Origin: Isoetes taiwanensis
Lineage: Eukaryota; Streptophyta; Lycopodiopsida; Isoetales; Isoetaceae
Assembly (NCBI GenBank): GCA_021234155.1
Contig: JAJEKV010000047.1
Location: 6,041,071 to 6,105,070, forward strand
Length of the DNA: 64,000 nt
Reading direction: 5' to 3'
The notes under the pieces are model-generated. The model saw only the letters and a list, made by a program, of their open reading frames with translations. It made no database searches and was not told where the DNA came from. The position numbers were made by a program, and so were the translations under genes. The first letter of the stretch is position 1. Each line of letters opens with the position of its first letter. Below are positions 46,027-57,665 of this stretch, piece after piece.

Positions 46027-47883
46027 GCGGAGGCAGCATTTCAGAAGCTGAAGATTTTGCTCACTCAGGCACCGGTACTTGTTCCTCCTGAATGGGACAA
46101 GCCCTTTCATGTTCACGTTGATGTCTCGGCTTTTGCTATTGGTGTTGTTCTCTCTCAAGCATATGATAAGCACACGGATAAACCCATCCGCTATGCTAGC
46201 CGTAAACTCAATCCTGCGGAGCGCAATTATTCAGCCACGGAGCGGGAAGCACTGGGCTTTGTCTTCTGCGTCCAACGCTTCCGTCATTATTTGTTGGATA
46301 GCTTAATCAAATTCTTTGTTGACCATCAAACTCTTCTCTATCTGATCAACAAAGCCACGCCCACGGGTTGCATTACTCGCTGGGTCTTGCTTTTGCAAGA
46401 ATTTGCTCCTTTCGAAATCATTCACAAGGCCGGAAAATCTCATGTTGTACCTGACTATCTCTCACGCATCCACACGGACGATCCGCCCACGGGTGTTTCT
46501 GATGTTTTTTCCCGATGCACAACTGTTCTTGGTCACAACCACGCCACACTATGGTTTCATGACTATCAGCAGTATCTCCTCTCTGGAGCCCTTCCATCTG
46601 AGGATCCCACGCTTTCTCCTGAGAAGCTCAGGTCCCGCCGTCAACAGTTCCTCCGTGAGGTCCGTGACTATACCATGGTTGCAGGCTATCTCTACAAATG
46701 CGGCAAGGACATGGGCTTGCGTCGATGTGTTCTGCCTCACGAAGTGCCTGAGATTGTCCGTTAAGCTCATGAGGGTCTTGGTGGTGGGCATTTCAGTGGT
46801 GACACCACGTCCCGCAAAATTCTTCTTGCAGGCTACTTTTGGCCCACGCTCTTCAAAGATGCCCATGCTCAAGCACGCAACTGCGATGTCTGCCAGCGTG
46901 TGGGTTGACCCAAGGTCCGTGACGTTCTTCCTCTAACTCCAGTTGCTACCCCGCTACCCTTCAGCAAGTGGGGCATGGACTTTGTTGGGCCAATGGATCC
47001 TCCTGCGCGGCACACCCGTGCCCACTATATTTTGGTTCTTACGGATTATGCCACGAAGTGGGTGGAGGCCTGCGCACTTCCTGACAACACTGTTGCCAGT
47101 ACGGCTAAAGTTCTCTACACGCATGTTATCACGCGTTTTGATTGTATCATGGAACTGGTCAGTGATCGTGGCGTCCATTTTTTCAATCACACTATCAAGG
47201 AGTTGACGGATTATTTGCATATTCATCACCGAAAAAGCACACCTTATTATCCTTAAGGGAATGGCTTGGTTGAAAGCATCAATAAGACTCTCATTACCAT
47301 CTTGAAGAAAATTTGTGGTGCTTCTTGCACGGATTGGCAGGACAAGCTACCTACTGTTCTCTGGGCTTACAACATGAGTTTTAAAATTGCCACTGGACAC
47401 ACTCCTTTCAAGTTGGTTTATGGCCAAGAGGCTCTCATGCCTTTTGAATATGTTCTTTCAGCTCTCCGTTTTCAGTTGGCCACAGTGCATAATCCACCTA
47501 CAGCACTCCAAGAGCGCGTTTATCAACTAGAACAGTTAGATGAACTTTGCTGAGATGCCTATCTTCGTGTCCTCACTGGCCAATAATTGAGAAAATCATG
47601 GCATGACAGACATCTCAAAGCAAAGACATTCAAGGAGGGAGATTTGGTTCTACTCTATGATTCCAGATACAAAAATTTTCCGGACAAATTAAAGTTTCGA
47701 TGGCTTGGTCCTTATCAGATTCTTCAAGTGGTGCAACTAAGTGTTTTCAAACTTGTTGAATTAGATGGCACTCCATTACCTACTCTAGTTAATGGTTTTC
47801 GCCTCAAACTTTTCCACACAGAAGCAACGACAGATCATTCAGACACAACGAAAGATCATTCAAATACAGAGACAGATGAGTGA
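46027..47883 (+). pseudogene. Ty3/gypsy pol: RNase H, H2C2, integrase and GPY/F domain
   Basis: RNase H runs from EAAFQKLKILLTQAPVLVPP through HVDVSAFAIGVVLSQ and YASRKLNPAERNYSATEREA, ending PDYLSRI. After a stop at 46762 the zinc region has HEG...GGH and CDVCQ. The integrase core shows MDFVGP (D), LVSDRGVHF (D) and GLVESINKTL (E). The C-terminal part has FRWLGPYQI (GPY/F motif) and ends at 47883. Five in-frame stops occur (about 46762, 46906, 47254, 47551 and 47585). Each is TAA or TGA, at positions where CAA or CGA would suit the family, so C-to-T decay is the simplest cause. The frame is otherwise unbroken. Confidence 0.92.
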
Positions 47884-47994
47884 ATAGGAAGCTATTTTAT
47901 TATATATATCGCGCAAAACAAAATTTGGCCATCGCCCATACTTATCCGCTATGGGCTGAGCCCTATATATAAATCCTACATTAAAAAAGACTCC

Positions 47995-48225
47995 CTACTC
48001 CAGATTCGGAGCAGAGGTCACACGTAGGATGTGGTGCTCCCGGTCCCAGCGCAGGTGTATCACAACCTCTATCGGGTTGGTCAGGGGATCAGGGTGTTCA
48101 GCCATTCCAGACAGGCAGCCATCCATTGCGATGCCGCGGTTCTGTAGCTTCCAGAGGTCCAGCGCATTCATCTTCTCGGTTATCCATTCGTTGCAGTTAT
48201 GGGGCATGGTGCACTCGCTCTCCAT
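47995..48225 (-). CDS. Antisense accessory ORF, 76 aa, intact, inside the Ty3 element
   Basis: Between pol and the 3' LTR, on the opposite strand to pol, an uninterrupted 76-codon frame starts MESECTMPHNCNEWITEKMN and ends APNLE. I chose ATG 48225 because it is the first ATG about 40 bp downstream of a clear TATA box (48263-48272); an in-frame ATG at 48252 lies too close to that box. No family is recognised. The protein is acidic-to-neutral with three Cys and several Trp, and has no membrane span. Its integrity contrasts with the broken pol and long accessory ORF beside it. Antisense genes at this position are known in some Tat elements. Confidence 0.6.
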   Translation of the reverse strand: MESECTMPHNCNEWITEKMNALDLWKLQNRGIAMDGCLSGMAEHPDPLTNPIEVVIHLRWDREHHILRVTSAPNLE

Positions 48226-48262
48226 CGTCGCCAACTGGTGTTCTCCTCTCATCCACAACTCG

Positions 48263-48272
48263 CTTTATATAG
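48263..48272 (-). promoter_or_regulatory. TATA box for the antisense ORF
   Basis: CTATATAAAG on the minus strand, 38-47 bp upstream of the chosen ATG, with the spacing expected for transcription starting near 48238. Confidence 0.6.
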
Positions 48273-48733
48273 CCCTACTGCCTAAAGGATTGCCGACGTG
48301 GCCCAATCATCTTTCTGCTAATGTGTCTGCATGCAACGCACATCCTAATTCCAGATTCCACTATCCAGCCGCAAATCTAGTCATGGTACAATCTGCCACC
48401 CATTTTTATGATATTCGCCTCTCGTGTTGCCTCTCTTAATTATTCTTCCTTCATACCATGACTGTCTGCCATTATTACTTGTACCTCCTCAAGCTGTCCC
48501 ATCCCACCGTTCATCTTCGTCCATCTGCACCATCTTATCTTCCATTGCAGTTTGGGGACTCAGCCAAATTTTTGCCTCCCAACAGTCTCCTTCAGATCTG
48601 TTGCCATCTGGCACCATCAACGGCTTAGATTCCACTCCTATAATACCTTTCCTACACAGACGCCCGCCCTAAAACTTTTCGCATCTCTTCGTTCTCCGTC
48701 CTCCGCTTTCTTTCCTCTTCCTTGCTCATCGCC

Positions 48734-51700
48734 ATGGCTGCTTCTCCCAAGTTCCCTACTCTCCAGGTTACCGCCCCCAGGGATCCAACTCTTTTTGAAT
48801 CCATGGTTTTCTCCACTCCTACTCTTTGCGATCCCTTGGAAGGTGCAAGTCGAGAAGTTGTAGAACGAACAGGGTTATTTGAATTCTCCCGGCAAGAACT
48901 CCCTGCTCCAAATCCTCTTCAACTAAGGCAGTTTGTCGCTCATCTGGTCAAGACTAATGCGGGGTATCAGACAGAGATTGATCAAAATCGTATCCTCCTC
49001 ACCCCGGCTTCTCTAGCACAGGTATTTCAATCGCCTACCAGAACCCCTTCTTTAAATTGGGCTGCTTTACAGGATCAAGATGTCACAAAGTATGGGCAAA
49101 CTCCCTCGGCCACAACTCATAAGCTTACCAATATTGCCAAACCCCATGAAGGCTTTGTCAAGTTCTTGTGGCGCAAGATCTATGGGTACTCCATCAAGAA
49201 CACCCACATCAACAAACAGTTCTTTCATGCTCTCATTGTTGCCATCCACTCCCAACATCCTATCGATTGGCCGCAGATCCTGTTCCACCGTCTGCTTCAC
49301 GAAGTTCATCACATCCGTCACTCCCCAGGTTCTGGTTTGGAATCTGCCATGGGTGCCCATATGCAAGCCATCATTAACCATTGCCTCCCAGCCCCCAGTC
49401 AAGTTTCTCCCACCCATATGCCTCCAGTCATCAGCCATCCAACACCATCCCTACTGTCAAAGAGCTTCAAGAAGAAAATTCCCATCACCGTCCAGACCAA
49501 CCGTACTTCCCACCCTCGCATGCCACACCAAGAACCCATCATCAATGTTCCCTCCTCTCAGTCCACAGAGCTTGAAAATTCCCACTCCCAACAAGTATCT
49601 CAAAGCACCCCATCTCCACGACTGTCATTACAAGTCCAACCACCGCCTCCTCCGATGTGCTCTCTATCAGTATGAGCAAGTTGTCACAGAGTGTATGCTA
49701 AACTTCGAGAATATCAAAAACAATTTATGAATGGCGTCCAGCATCATATGGATTCCACAGATGCTGTTCACCGTGACCTCCAGGCTGCCACCACGCAAGT
49801 GCAATCCTTAGAAGACAGCCTCCAAAGTAAGCATGCTGCCTTGTTACAAACCCGTGAGGCTCTCCAGGCCGAACAGGAAAAGACCGCCACGCTCGCAGAT
49901 CAGCAAGCTCAGTTACAGACTACAATTCAAGAACTTCTGGCTCAACTCAAAGGACAAGATTCTTGCAGATCTCCAGACTTTGTATACAGGGTTAACTCAA
50001 GATTACACCAGTCAGCTTCACCAGGTTGCCTAACGAGATGATTGTATTTCTGTTCTCGAAGGTCAAGTATCAGCACTTCAGACACAGGTCACGCCTTTAC
50101 AAGCCCAGCTTGTAGACGCTCAGAAGCAGAAGCTCATTGATGACACCGATGCAAGTCTTCAATTACAGCTTGCTACTCAAGGACCTTCCTCTTCACAGGC
50201 CACGCACTCTCATCGAAAAATTCGTGATCAGTCCCGTCTCCTCGCTAAGAAAGATAATAAAGTCCGGGACCTCGACCACCAGTTGCAGCAGGCCATTCAA
50301 TCTGCAGAGGAAGCTCAGAGTCAATATGAGACATACCTTCAGCTCACTCTCACCATTCTACGCGATTTCTCAACTCCCTCCAGCTATCTAGACTATGTCG
50401 TCTCACGCCGTCATCTCTTCCTTCTCAAATGGTACTCAGCGAATGGCAAGATTCATGAGCCCCTCACTAGCACTGATCTTCTCACTATTTGGCCGGACCT
50501 CTCCATTGAAGATAAAGGTCTCTTCTGTGCTCTCTTGGTCTATGGCCTTCTCACCAGTGATGATCAAGAATTTTTCATCTTTTGCCTAGTTCAGCCTATG
50601 GCCTATGTCATTCATGATTTCTATCTGGCTGATACTCTGGACAAATTTGATGATGGGCCAAACTGTGCTTTCCGTGGCAATGAACTTGCTCAGTGGCTTT
50701 TGTTGCCTGAGAACAAATATTTGCAGGATCCGACACACGCCACCACCTTCAAGGAGGAATATATACCAAAACTTGCTCATCACCTTTCCCTCTGGATTGC
50801 AGAGACTTTTCAACAAGTCCGCGAGAATTTATCGGAAGATATGAGAATTCAATTTGCCCAGATTTATTTACAGCATCTTTCGTGCCTATTTGGACAGTTA
50901 GACCATCCCCACGGAATGGGTCTCTTCTCCTGTGCATGCGTTGCTCCCTTGTTCTGACTGGGAACAATGGTGTCAGACCTAATGCTGTTCAGGAATTCCG
51001 TGAGCAGGCTCAGAAACCCACGATGCTGTCTCAACCTGATACTCATCTGTATGCATCTTTGGGAGCGCCCCGCATCGTCGATATCTCACATCGGATTGGC
51101 GTCTCTTGTTTTGGACTACTGTTCTGGCTGGTCATGCTGACTGGACTCCTGTCCATATCTCTACAGACCTCCATTGAGATCCCCGTTTTGTTCGCCGCTT
51201 TGTCTGGCAAGAGGGTGATATATTGGAGCACAATCGCAATTGGATTTATATTCCCAATGAAAGAGGCTGGAAGACGCCTACTCACGTAGTCTGGGGTCTC
51301 TCCCAATTTTTGGAGCGTGCTGCTACCTCCTCGGATCCTTCTGTCCATCGACAAGCAGGTTTCTGAAGTGTCTTCTCTTGTGTTCTCTTGGACATAAGCG
51401 ACCTATTTATTATTGCAATCCTAATGCAAGTGCAAGTGCCTTTGAACTTCAGACATGTCTTCTCATGGAATGCCAATATGTACCTGCGGAAGCTCACCGT
51501 CCCTTGAAGACATAGTGTGGTCTGGTTTCCTCATTGATGCGACCCCTGCAATCGGTCTCAATACTCCCGAGGCCCTCAAGGAATGGCAAGAACTCATCAC
51601 GACGTATCACTCAAGGTCACGCCCTCATAGCCGTCAAGATGATTTTCAAGTTCCTGGTTTCCCGCCTCCTGAAACTGTTCCTGCTTATCTCTCCACCGAG

Positions 51701-51886
51701 TGTCATTTGGTGGGGGGGAGTGTTAGTCCTGTACGTCCAGGTACAGGACTATTCATGAAGACCATGGATCAGGGCAGGAATACGGCAGGACCAGGTCAAC
51801 CATCGGGTAGTAGACCCATGTCCCCGCTGAAATCCACGCAGAAGACCATGCCTGGGACTAAGAAGAGACAAAGAACGGATAAATGA
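48734..51886 (+). pseudogene. Long post-pol accessory ORF with coiled coil (about 1,000 codons, broken)
   Basis: It starts MAASPKFPTLQVTAPRDPTL (ATG 48734). The first 310 codons are open: a globular part with LWRKIYGYSIKN, then a Pro/Ser/Gln-rich linker. The frame shifts near 49640-49690 and enters a long coiled coil (VQSLEDSLQSKHAALLQTRE..., 49.7-50.35 kb) with another shift near 49955 and a stop near 50034. A second globular part follows (LDYVVSRRHLFLLKWYSANG, AFRGNELAQWLLLPENKY). Beyond 50.88 kb at least three frame changes and several stops occur. It ends with a basic tail (GTKKRQRTDK) that crosses the PPT into the LTR. The architecture resembles accessory proteins seen in some large plant Ty3 elements; function unknown. 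Confidence 0.65.
51709..51720 (+). other. Polypurine tract of the Ty3 element
   Basis: GGTGGGGGGGAG immediately before the LTR start TGTTAGTCC. Confidence 0.85.
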
Positions 51887-52300
51887 CGGCTCCCCTGGAA
51901 GTACAGTCCAGAGTCAGCGTGATTCCAGGCACATAAAGAAGGCACTGCCAGATTCCTAGAAAATCAGGCTCTAATTCAGGACTTGGTAGCGAGATCTGCC
52001 AAACACCTATTTTGGGCCCAAGGCCATTGTTCATATATGAGTAAAGATAGAACTCAGGTTTTTAGATGAGCATTAGTCCTTATCTCCTGCTTTCTTCTCG
52101 ATTTTTGAGAGCTCATGTATACTCAGTGATATCAAGAAAGCTTGATTCCTTCTCATTGTTTGATGTTGTTTCTTTTCTGTTTTCTCCTTGCTGTTCTCTT
52201 GCAAAATCCCGCGTGACACTCAACCAGGATTCTCCTGTTTGATCCAAGGGTCCTCATAGAGGGTTGTCTTGCAGGAGATCCCGAACCCAGACCCTAAACA
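51721..52300 (+). repeat. 3' LTR of the Ty3 element
   Basis: Starts TGTTAGTCCTG and ends ACCCTAAACA (580 bp). The limit is set by the PPT on the left and the TG...CA rule on the right. No second LTR is in the window to confirm it. Confidence 0.7.
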
Positions 52301-52840
52301 TTTCATTAACAGATTTTTTGCCCATCGAACCATACAATGCCATGTATCCATATAATAGTTATATTTTAATATAGCTAACTTTCATTTCTTTAACCCTAGT
52401 GCTAAATTAGTACCACTAACATCAACTTAGCAACGTTAACCACACATTAATATAAATGTTTCGCAACCATTAGTCTCGCAAGCTTTTCCTCCACACTAAT
52501 ATTGTTCGCTAATATTAGTGCCCCTAGCAACCAATTATTCGTCCTTAGCAAATCCTTTTCTCTTATTTCCGCATTCCATCACCATAGACTGATCACAACT
52601 GCCCAGCAATTGCAACTAATAGTAACCCCATGCTCATGGACGTCCGTCAAGGGTCCGATTCTGGCTATACCCTTGGGAGCACCTGTAACACAACTCAAAA
52701 TAATTCAAGAAGATAACATTTGCTCTCACGTATTCAACTTGAGGCCACTTAATACAATTCCAATATTTTTATGCCCGACGAAAAGCCCAGCAACACTGGG
52801 CACTTTTTCTAGTTCTTATATGTAACAGATTTGATCACCT
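52301..52840. other. Intergenic; relative of the 30-kb repeat
   Basis: At 52770-52820 AAAAGCCCAGCAACACTGGG...CACTTTTTCTAGTTC matches the internal part of the repeats at 30.09 and 31.65 kb. No gene. Confidence 0.5.
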
Positions 52841-53646
52841 TGAAGTTCAGTGGCAGCAAATCCAAGAGTTGTGGAATGTACGCTTGAGAATGGTTGTTGG
52901 CCCTCTAATCGGCCACAACTCGGATGGAGACTCAAGGAGAAGAACATACATGCATGTTTGAGGATTATACATCCAAGGAGGCAAAAGACTCTACATTTGA
53001 AGTACCATGGGTCGGTTGGCCACTAAGTGCCTCGAGGAATAAGGATGTTTATGGGTTGCACGACCAAGATTTTGTGCACAATGGCAAAAAGCTTGTTAAC
53101 CCCATAGATAGTACCTCTAGAAGATTGTACTTAGGGAACGAGCTAGTGACCCTAAATGACATATGCCATGTGTTTGACTTATGCCAAGGAAAGCATGGGC
53201 TGGAGGTTGGAGATGTGAAGCGCCGGGATAGGCAAAACTGGAGGGTTGCGCAATGCCTTGCCTCTAGAAGAGTTCAATAATGCTTGGACGACCTCATAAA
53301 TGGTTGTGCAGGCCCACCGATGCGAAATTTAAGGACAAAAGTTTATTTGGAAGTCGTGGCATCATATATTAGCACCTTCTTGTCACCTACTATGGACTTG
53401 AGAGCTCGGGTTAAGCCTACTGCAACAATGTCTTTCTTCTTTAGGTGAATAGCAATAATTTTTGCTACTTTCAATTTGGTTTGATCATTAAAATTTTAGG
53501 AGGTTGGTAATGACTTCAGATTCTTCGTGCATAACAGGCTTTGGAGACTATGGTTGAAGAACCAAAGCGCGCATTCGTTGTGTAAGAACTTCATTAGTCG
53601 GGAAAGCTTTATAGATGTGCAAATTGTCATGCCATTTTATTGTGCT

Positions 53647-53675
53647 GGGTGAAAGTATGCTGGTGGGTAGCAAAA
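53647..53675 (+). repeat. Left terminal inverted repeat
   Basis: Starts GGGTGAAAGTATGCTGGTGG and continues to CAAAA. It is followed by subterminal CAGCACCC repeats (53686-53708). Confidence 0.9.
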
Positions 53676-53973
53676 AAACGCGACCCCAGCACCCAGCACC
53701 AGCACCCTTCATACTATTTTTTCCACCCTTCACCAATTGAAGTGTAACCTATGCTATGCCCGTCACTTCACATAGGGCGTACCCGTTTCAATCATAACCT
53801 TCTTACCGCCCACCGTAACTAATGACTGTGACCCGAAAGGGTAGCGAACTTTGAATTTGTAATTTGCAACCGTGCTCCCCACCTTTTGCTACTCCGGCCA
53901 AATAGCCCGCGGAGAAGAAGCTCGAGAATTTCCGGATTCAGTCTAGTATTCCAAAACTCAAACGCCAAAAAAT

Positions 53974-56900
53974 ATGGTGAAGAAGGTTGTTAATCCAGCC
54001 GCTCGGCCAAGAATTCCAATGGATGCCATGCGCAGGGTAAGCAAAATGCACTGCCAATTTTGATGGCTTATGGTGCCCTGTTAATTTGTTTTTCTTCATT
54101 TCTTTCAGCCCAGAAGGAACGTGCCCCTAAGACCGGACCTGGCTGATTGCCGAACTAAGGAGGACTTCCATGCTTATGCGGGTCTATCAAACGAGGGTGT
54201 GCATCCCTCTCAATTTCGAATGGATGTGATATCTGCAGCAGAATATAACGAGGTTTGGGACACCAATGGTGTCAATCCCAACGAGACATCCATCGACAAA
54301 GTAAGGCCAGAGCATGAAGAAGCTCTAATTGAGCTGTTGAGCAAGATATACCCAGAGGGGTTGAAGAACAGAGAAGTAAGGAAGACAATTTCCTTTTTAT
54401 TTGCATTCAACAACTGCCAGAGGGCCAAGCAGGATCCAGACAATTTCAAGCTCAATTGGGCAGCAGTGGCAGCAAAAAGCAGAGCCTATTCGAGCAAGGT
54501 CAAGAGTGAACCCAAAGACCAGCGCCCCGTGGAACACAGCAGAGCCCAAAGAAATCACGTGAGACAACAACACACGAAAGCATAGCGAGAAAAGCCCGAC
54601 CTCGGCGAACCTGCCAGAAAATTAGAAGGGAGGTTGTCATTCAGAGTCTTTGCAATGTGTCCAAAGAAAGATTCTCAAAGATATGGGGAAAATATTTCCG
54701 TCCGGAAAGCATGATCCAAGATATGCAGGAAGCCCTAAAATTGCAGCAGAATGACCTAGTGTCAAAGAAGGAACATGTTGCACAATCTCAGGCAAAGGGA
54801 AGCTTCTTCTCGGCTGCAGAGGGGAAGTTGAAGACCATAAAGGATAATATTGCACGCCTTCAAGCACCGCCCGGATCCTAATGCGTGTGTCTCTGGCGAG
54901 ATTCATTCTTTGGAGAGGGAGAAAGATATGGCGTAATATATCTTTGAAGTCCCTACTTGAAATGGGAATGGGCCAATAGATCAAACCATTATGTGTAGAA
55001 AAGGTGGTGGTCGCACTAATGCCGAGATTGCCAACAACGAAGTCCCTCCTTGCAAAAGCCCAGCAAAGACTTACGAGGAATGTCACCAGTGAGGGAGATG
55101 ACCAAGAGAAATGATCAGCTGGTCAGCATCACTCCAATACCATTCCGATTGCCAATTGGGGATGAGGAGAGATGCTCCACCTGTGGTCTTGCATTCCAGG
55201 ATGATTACACCCTCAGCCTGCGGATGAAATGTGGACATCATTATCACGTTAGCTGCACCAGTTTGCTCATGGAAAAAGGATGTTTTCCGAAAGCACAGAC
55301 CATTCCCTCTGTGGTTAGTGCGAGGAAATAGGTAAGCCTAATACAAGAAAGCGAGAAGTGTTGCATCTTTGGAACAGCTTCGAAAAAACCGAGAAGAAGA
55401 TAATTGATGTTGATGAGTATGTAGCCACAACTCCTGATAGCAGCAGGAAAAGGAAATAGGTCAACAAATCAAAACGTAAAAGGACCCCAGGATCAGCCAA
55501 GCACAAGTCCACAAGGGTTCACACTCCACAGCCAAGACATGGGAAAAAAGGTACATGCCTGTTTTCAGGCTCTGATTTTGAATTGGTAGCATTAGAAGGT
55601 GTCAGAGACATTGGAAAGAAACTACCCGGATCTTGACACCGCAAAGACCTCGCAAAGATCAGTCTTTGGAGACACCAAAGCATGCTGAATCCAAGGGAGA
55701 TTCAAGTAGTACTGATGGTGCCAAAAAATTTAGTATAGTTCCAAATTCTGCAGCTGCCTCTACAAAGGCCTCCTCTAGCACTGTTGCTGCAGGGAAGGAA
55801 AACGATGGCGAAGATGTCGGCAATCGATTTAGAACGATCGTTAAGCGGTGAAACAGTTGACACGGTCAAGGGCCGGGAAGGTTGTGGAAGAAGAAAGTGA
55901 GGGTGAGTCGAGAAAATGACCTTGATGAGGGCGTCCCCATAGAAGTAGCATTTGGAAAGAAAAACATGGCTAATGTAATTTTGCCTTATGTATTTCAGGC
56001 AGGCAAACCTTGATTTTGCAAGACAACCCTAAACCATCAGCCAAAAGGTTTTGTTCAAACAATTAATATATTTGATCCTGTTTTATTCCACCTTTCCCCG
56101 TGCAAATTTTGGTTTGGATTATTCATTCAACTTAGGCTTCGTAAAAAACTTGTCTCAGAGAAAAAGAAGGCGCCAATGGTTATACTTAGTGAATCTGATG
56201 AAGAAGACAATACAGATAAAGAAGTGCCAGCACAAACTCTAACATACAAAAGGTGCCTGTTATCCTGATACATTTCAGAATGTGTATTCTCTACAAATTT
56301 CAGTTGTTAATTGGAGCTCATCCTTGCATGCAGGAGAACAAGACAGGTCGTGAATGAAGAAACCGAGGACAAAGGCAAAGCAAGGGTTACTGATAGCCGG
56401 GAAATACCCATACATTGGGGGCAGGGAGATACTAATAAGGATGTATCTGACTATGGCTATCAGCACTCTCCATCATCTGGTAGCAAAGATAAAGCAGAGT
56501 TCAGCAGGTTGAAGCAATGTCCAGCACCTCCCGATAGCACTTCCCAGCAGAGTCCAGCACACATCGCAATACAGACAAGCACGATGCAGCACACATCGAC
56601 AGTGGTTGCAAACGTCCAAGGATGGACACCCAGACGGAAGTTGATGGTGCTTGACGTAAATGGTGTCTTGCACGCACCTAAATGAGAGGGAGAATGAACG
56701 GGAAAATCTTGCCTCCACCACAAACGAAGCATGTTGTAAAAGAAACTGCAAATAAGTACCTCATTTGCAGACCAGGGTATCATGAGTTTGTGGAGTGGGC
56801 ACTGCAGAGGTTTGATATTGTGATTTGGAGTGCTTCTCTACTTCGGAATACAAGGGATATGGTGGATGCATTGTTCCCTGATTTGCAGACCAGATTCTTG

Positions 56901-57362
56901 AAGTTATATGGTCAAGAGCATTGCTATGCATGCGAGCATCCAAACAGACCAGAAAAACAAATTTTTTTCAAGGAGTTGAAGGTTGTACTTGAGGATTTTC
57001 CTCAAAATCATGGTATGATTTTCTTGGTTGATGACAGCCTACACAAAGGGTTTCTAAACCCTGCACACACAATCCTTCCCATTATGCCTTTCAAGGGGCA
57101 AGAAGAGGACAACTTTTTGCAGAAGTTTGTGTGTCCAACTTTGGAATACCTGTCTTCTCATACAGTACAGGAAACGATCTCACAGGTTGACATCACTGAT
57201 GCATGGTTGGAAGAGGAGACAGTTGCAGTGCTGGATTACTGCCTCAACAACTATCTTGTCTCGGCCTACTATATCCTCAATGCTCCATTAGAAGTACAAA
57301 GGCACCTGCTGGGCACCCTTCCTGGCGACCAGCATGACTCTGAAGACTTCGATGACTCATGA
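53974..57362 (+). pseudogene. Transposon gene A: RING-like plus FCP1/NLI-type HAD phosphatase protein, spliced and broken
   Basis: Exon 1 is 53974-54036 (MVKKVVNPAARPRIPMDAMR), exon 2 starts 54109, and later exons include 56136-56252 and 56334-57362. Order: a helical N-terminal region; a basic region; a RING-like segment near 55170-55320 (CSTC...MKCGHHYHVSC, the last Cys pair reached only after a frameshift); a long basic/acidic Ser-rich linker (ILSESDEEDNTDKE); then an FCP1-homology domain. Its motif I is LMVLDVNGVLH (56640-56673), motif II IVIWSAS, then FFKELKVV, and FLVDDSLHKGFLNPAHT. FCP1/SCP enzymes dephosphorylate proteins such as the RNA polymerase II tail. The D-V-N-G form of motif I, with Asn for the second Asp, occurs in a plant FCP1-like subgroup. 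Frameshifts lie near 54540, 55290 and 56680, with stops near 54930-54950. That all parts form one gene is inferred from aligned exon borders. Confidence 0.6.
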
Positions 57363-57665
57363 AGTAACCATTGTACACTACTTTTTTGTAATATATATGT
57401 ATAATTACTTTGTCTTATCTTGAATATTGAGTGATCTTGAGTGATGTCTCTAATCTTGAGTGTACAATTTTCTGTAATATATATCAAGCTTACTCTCCAA
57501 TACTACAAGCATTGTTTCCAATACTAAAATACTCCAATACAGCAGTCCAATACTACAAACATTGTGTCACAAGCATTGTCTCCAATACAATGATCAAAAT
57601 TTGAGACAGGTACACAAGTAACTACAGACCTGTTACAATGATAAAACAACTAGGCCAAAGCATAT

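Larger units (their letters stand above)
46025..52300 (+). mobile_element. 5'-truncated Ty3/gypsy element (Tat/Athila-like) with accessory ORFs and 3' LTR
   Basis: The element starts abruptly at the beginning of RNase H and continues through integrase, an antisense small ORF, a long coiled-coil ORF, a PPT and a 580-bp LTR. Gag, protease, RT and the 5' LTR are missing on the left, where the minus-strand Ty3 fragment abuts. Extra ORFs between pol and the 3' LTR, including antisense ones, are known from the Tat lineage (for example Grande), which supports that placement. The lineage itself is inferred. Confidence 0.8.

Noticed and set aside
48029-48439. 136-aa plus-strand ORF opposite the antisense accessory ORF
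   Set aside because: Starts inside and outlasts the antisense ORF without motif; the minus-strand frame has the TATA box and compact start.
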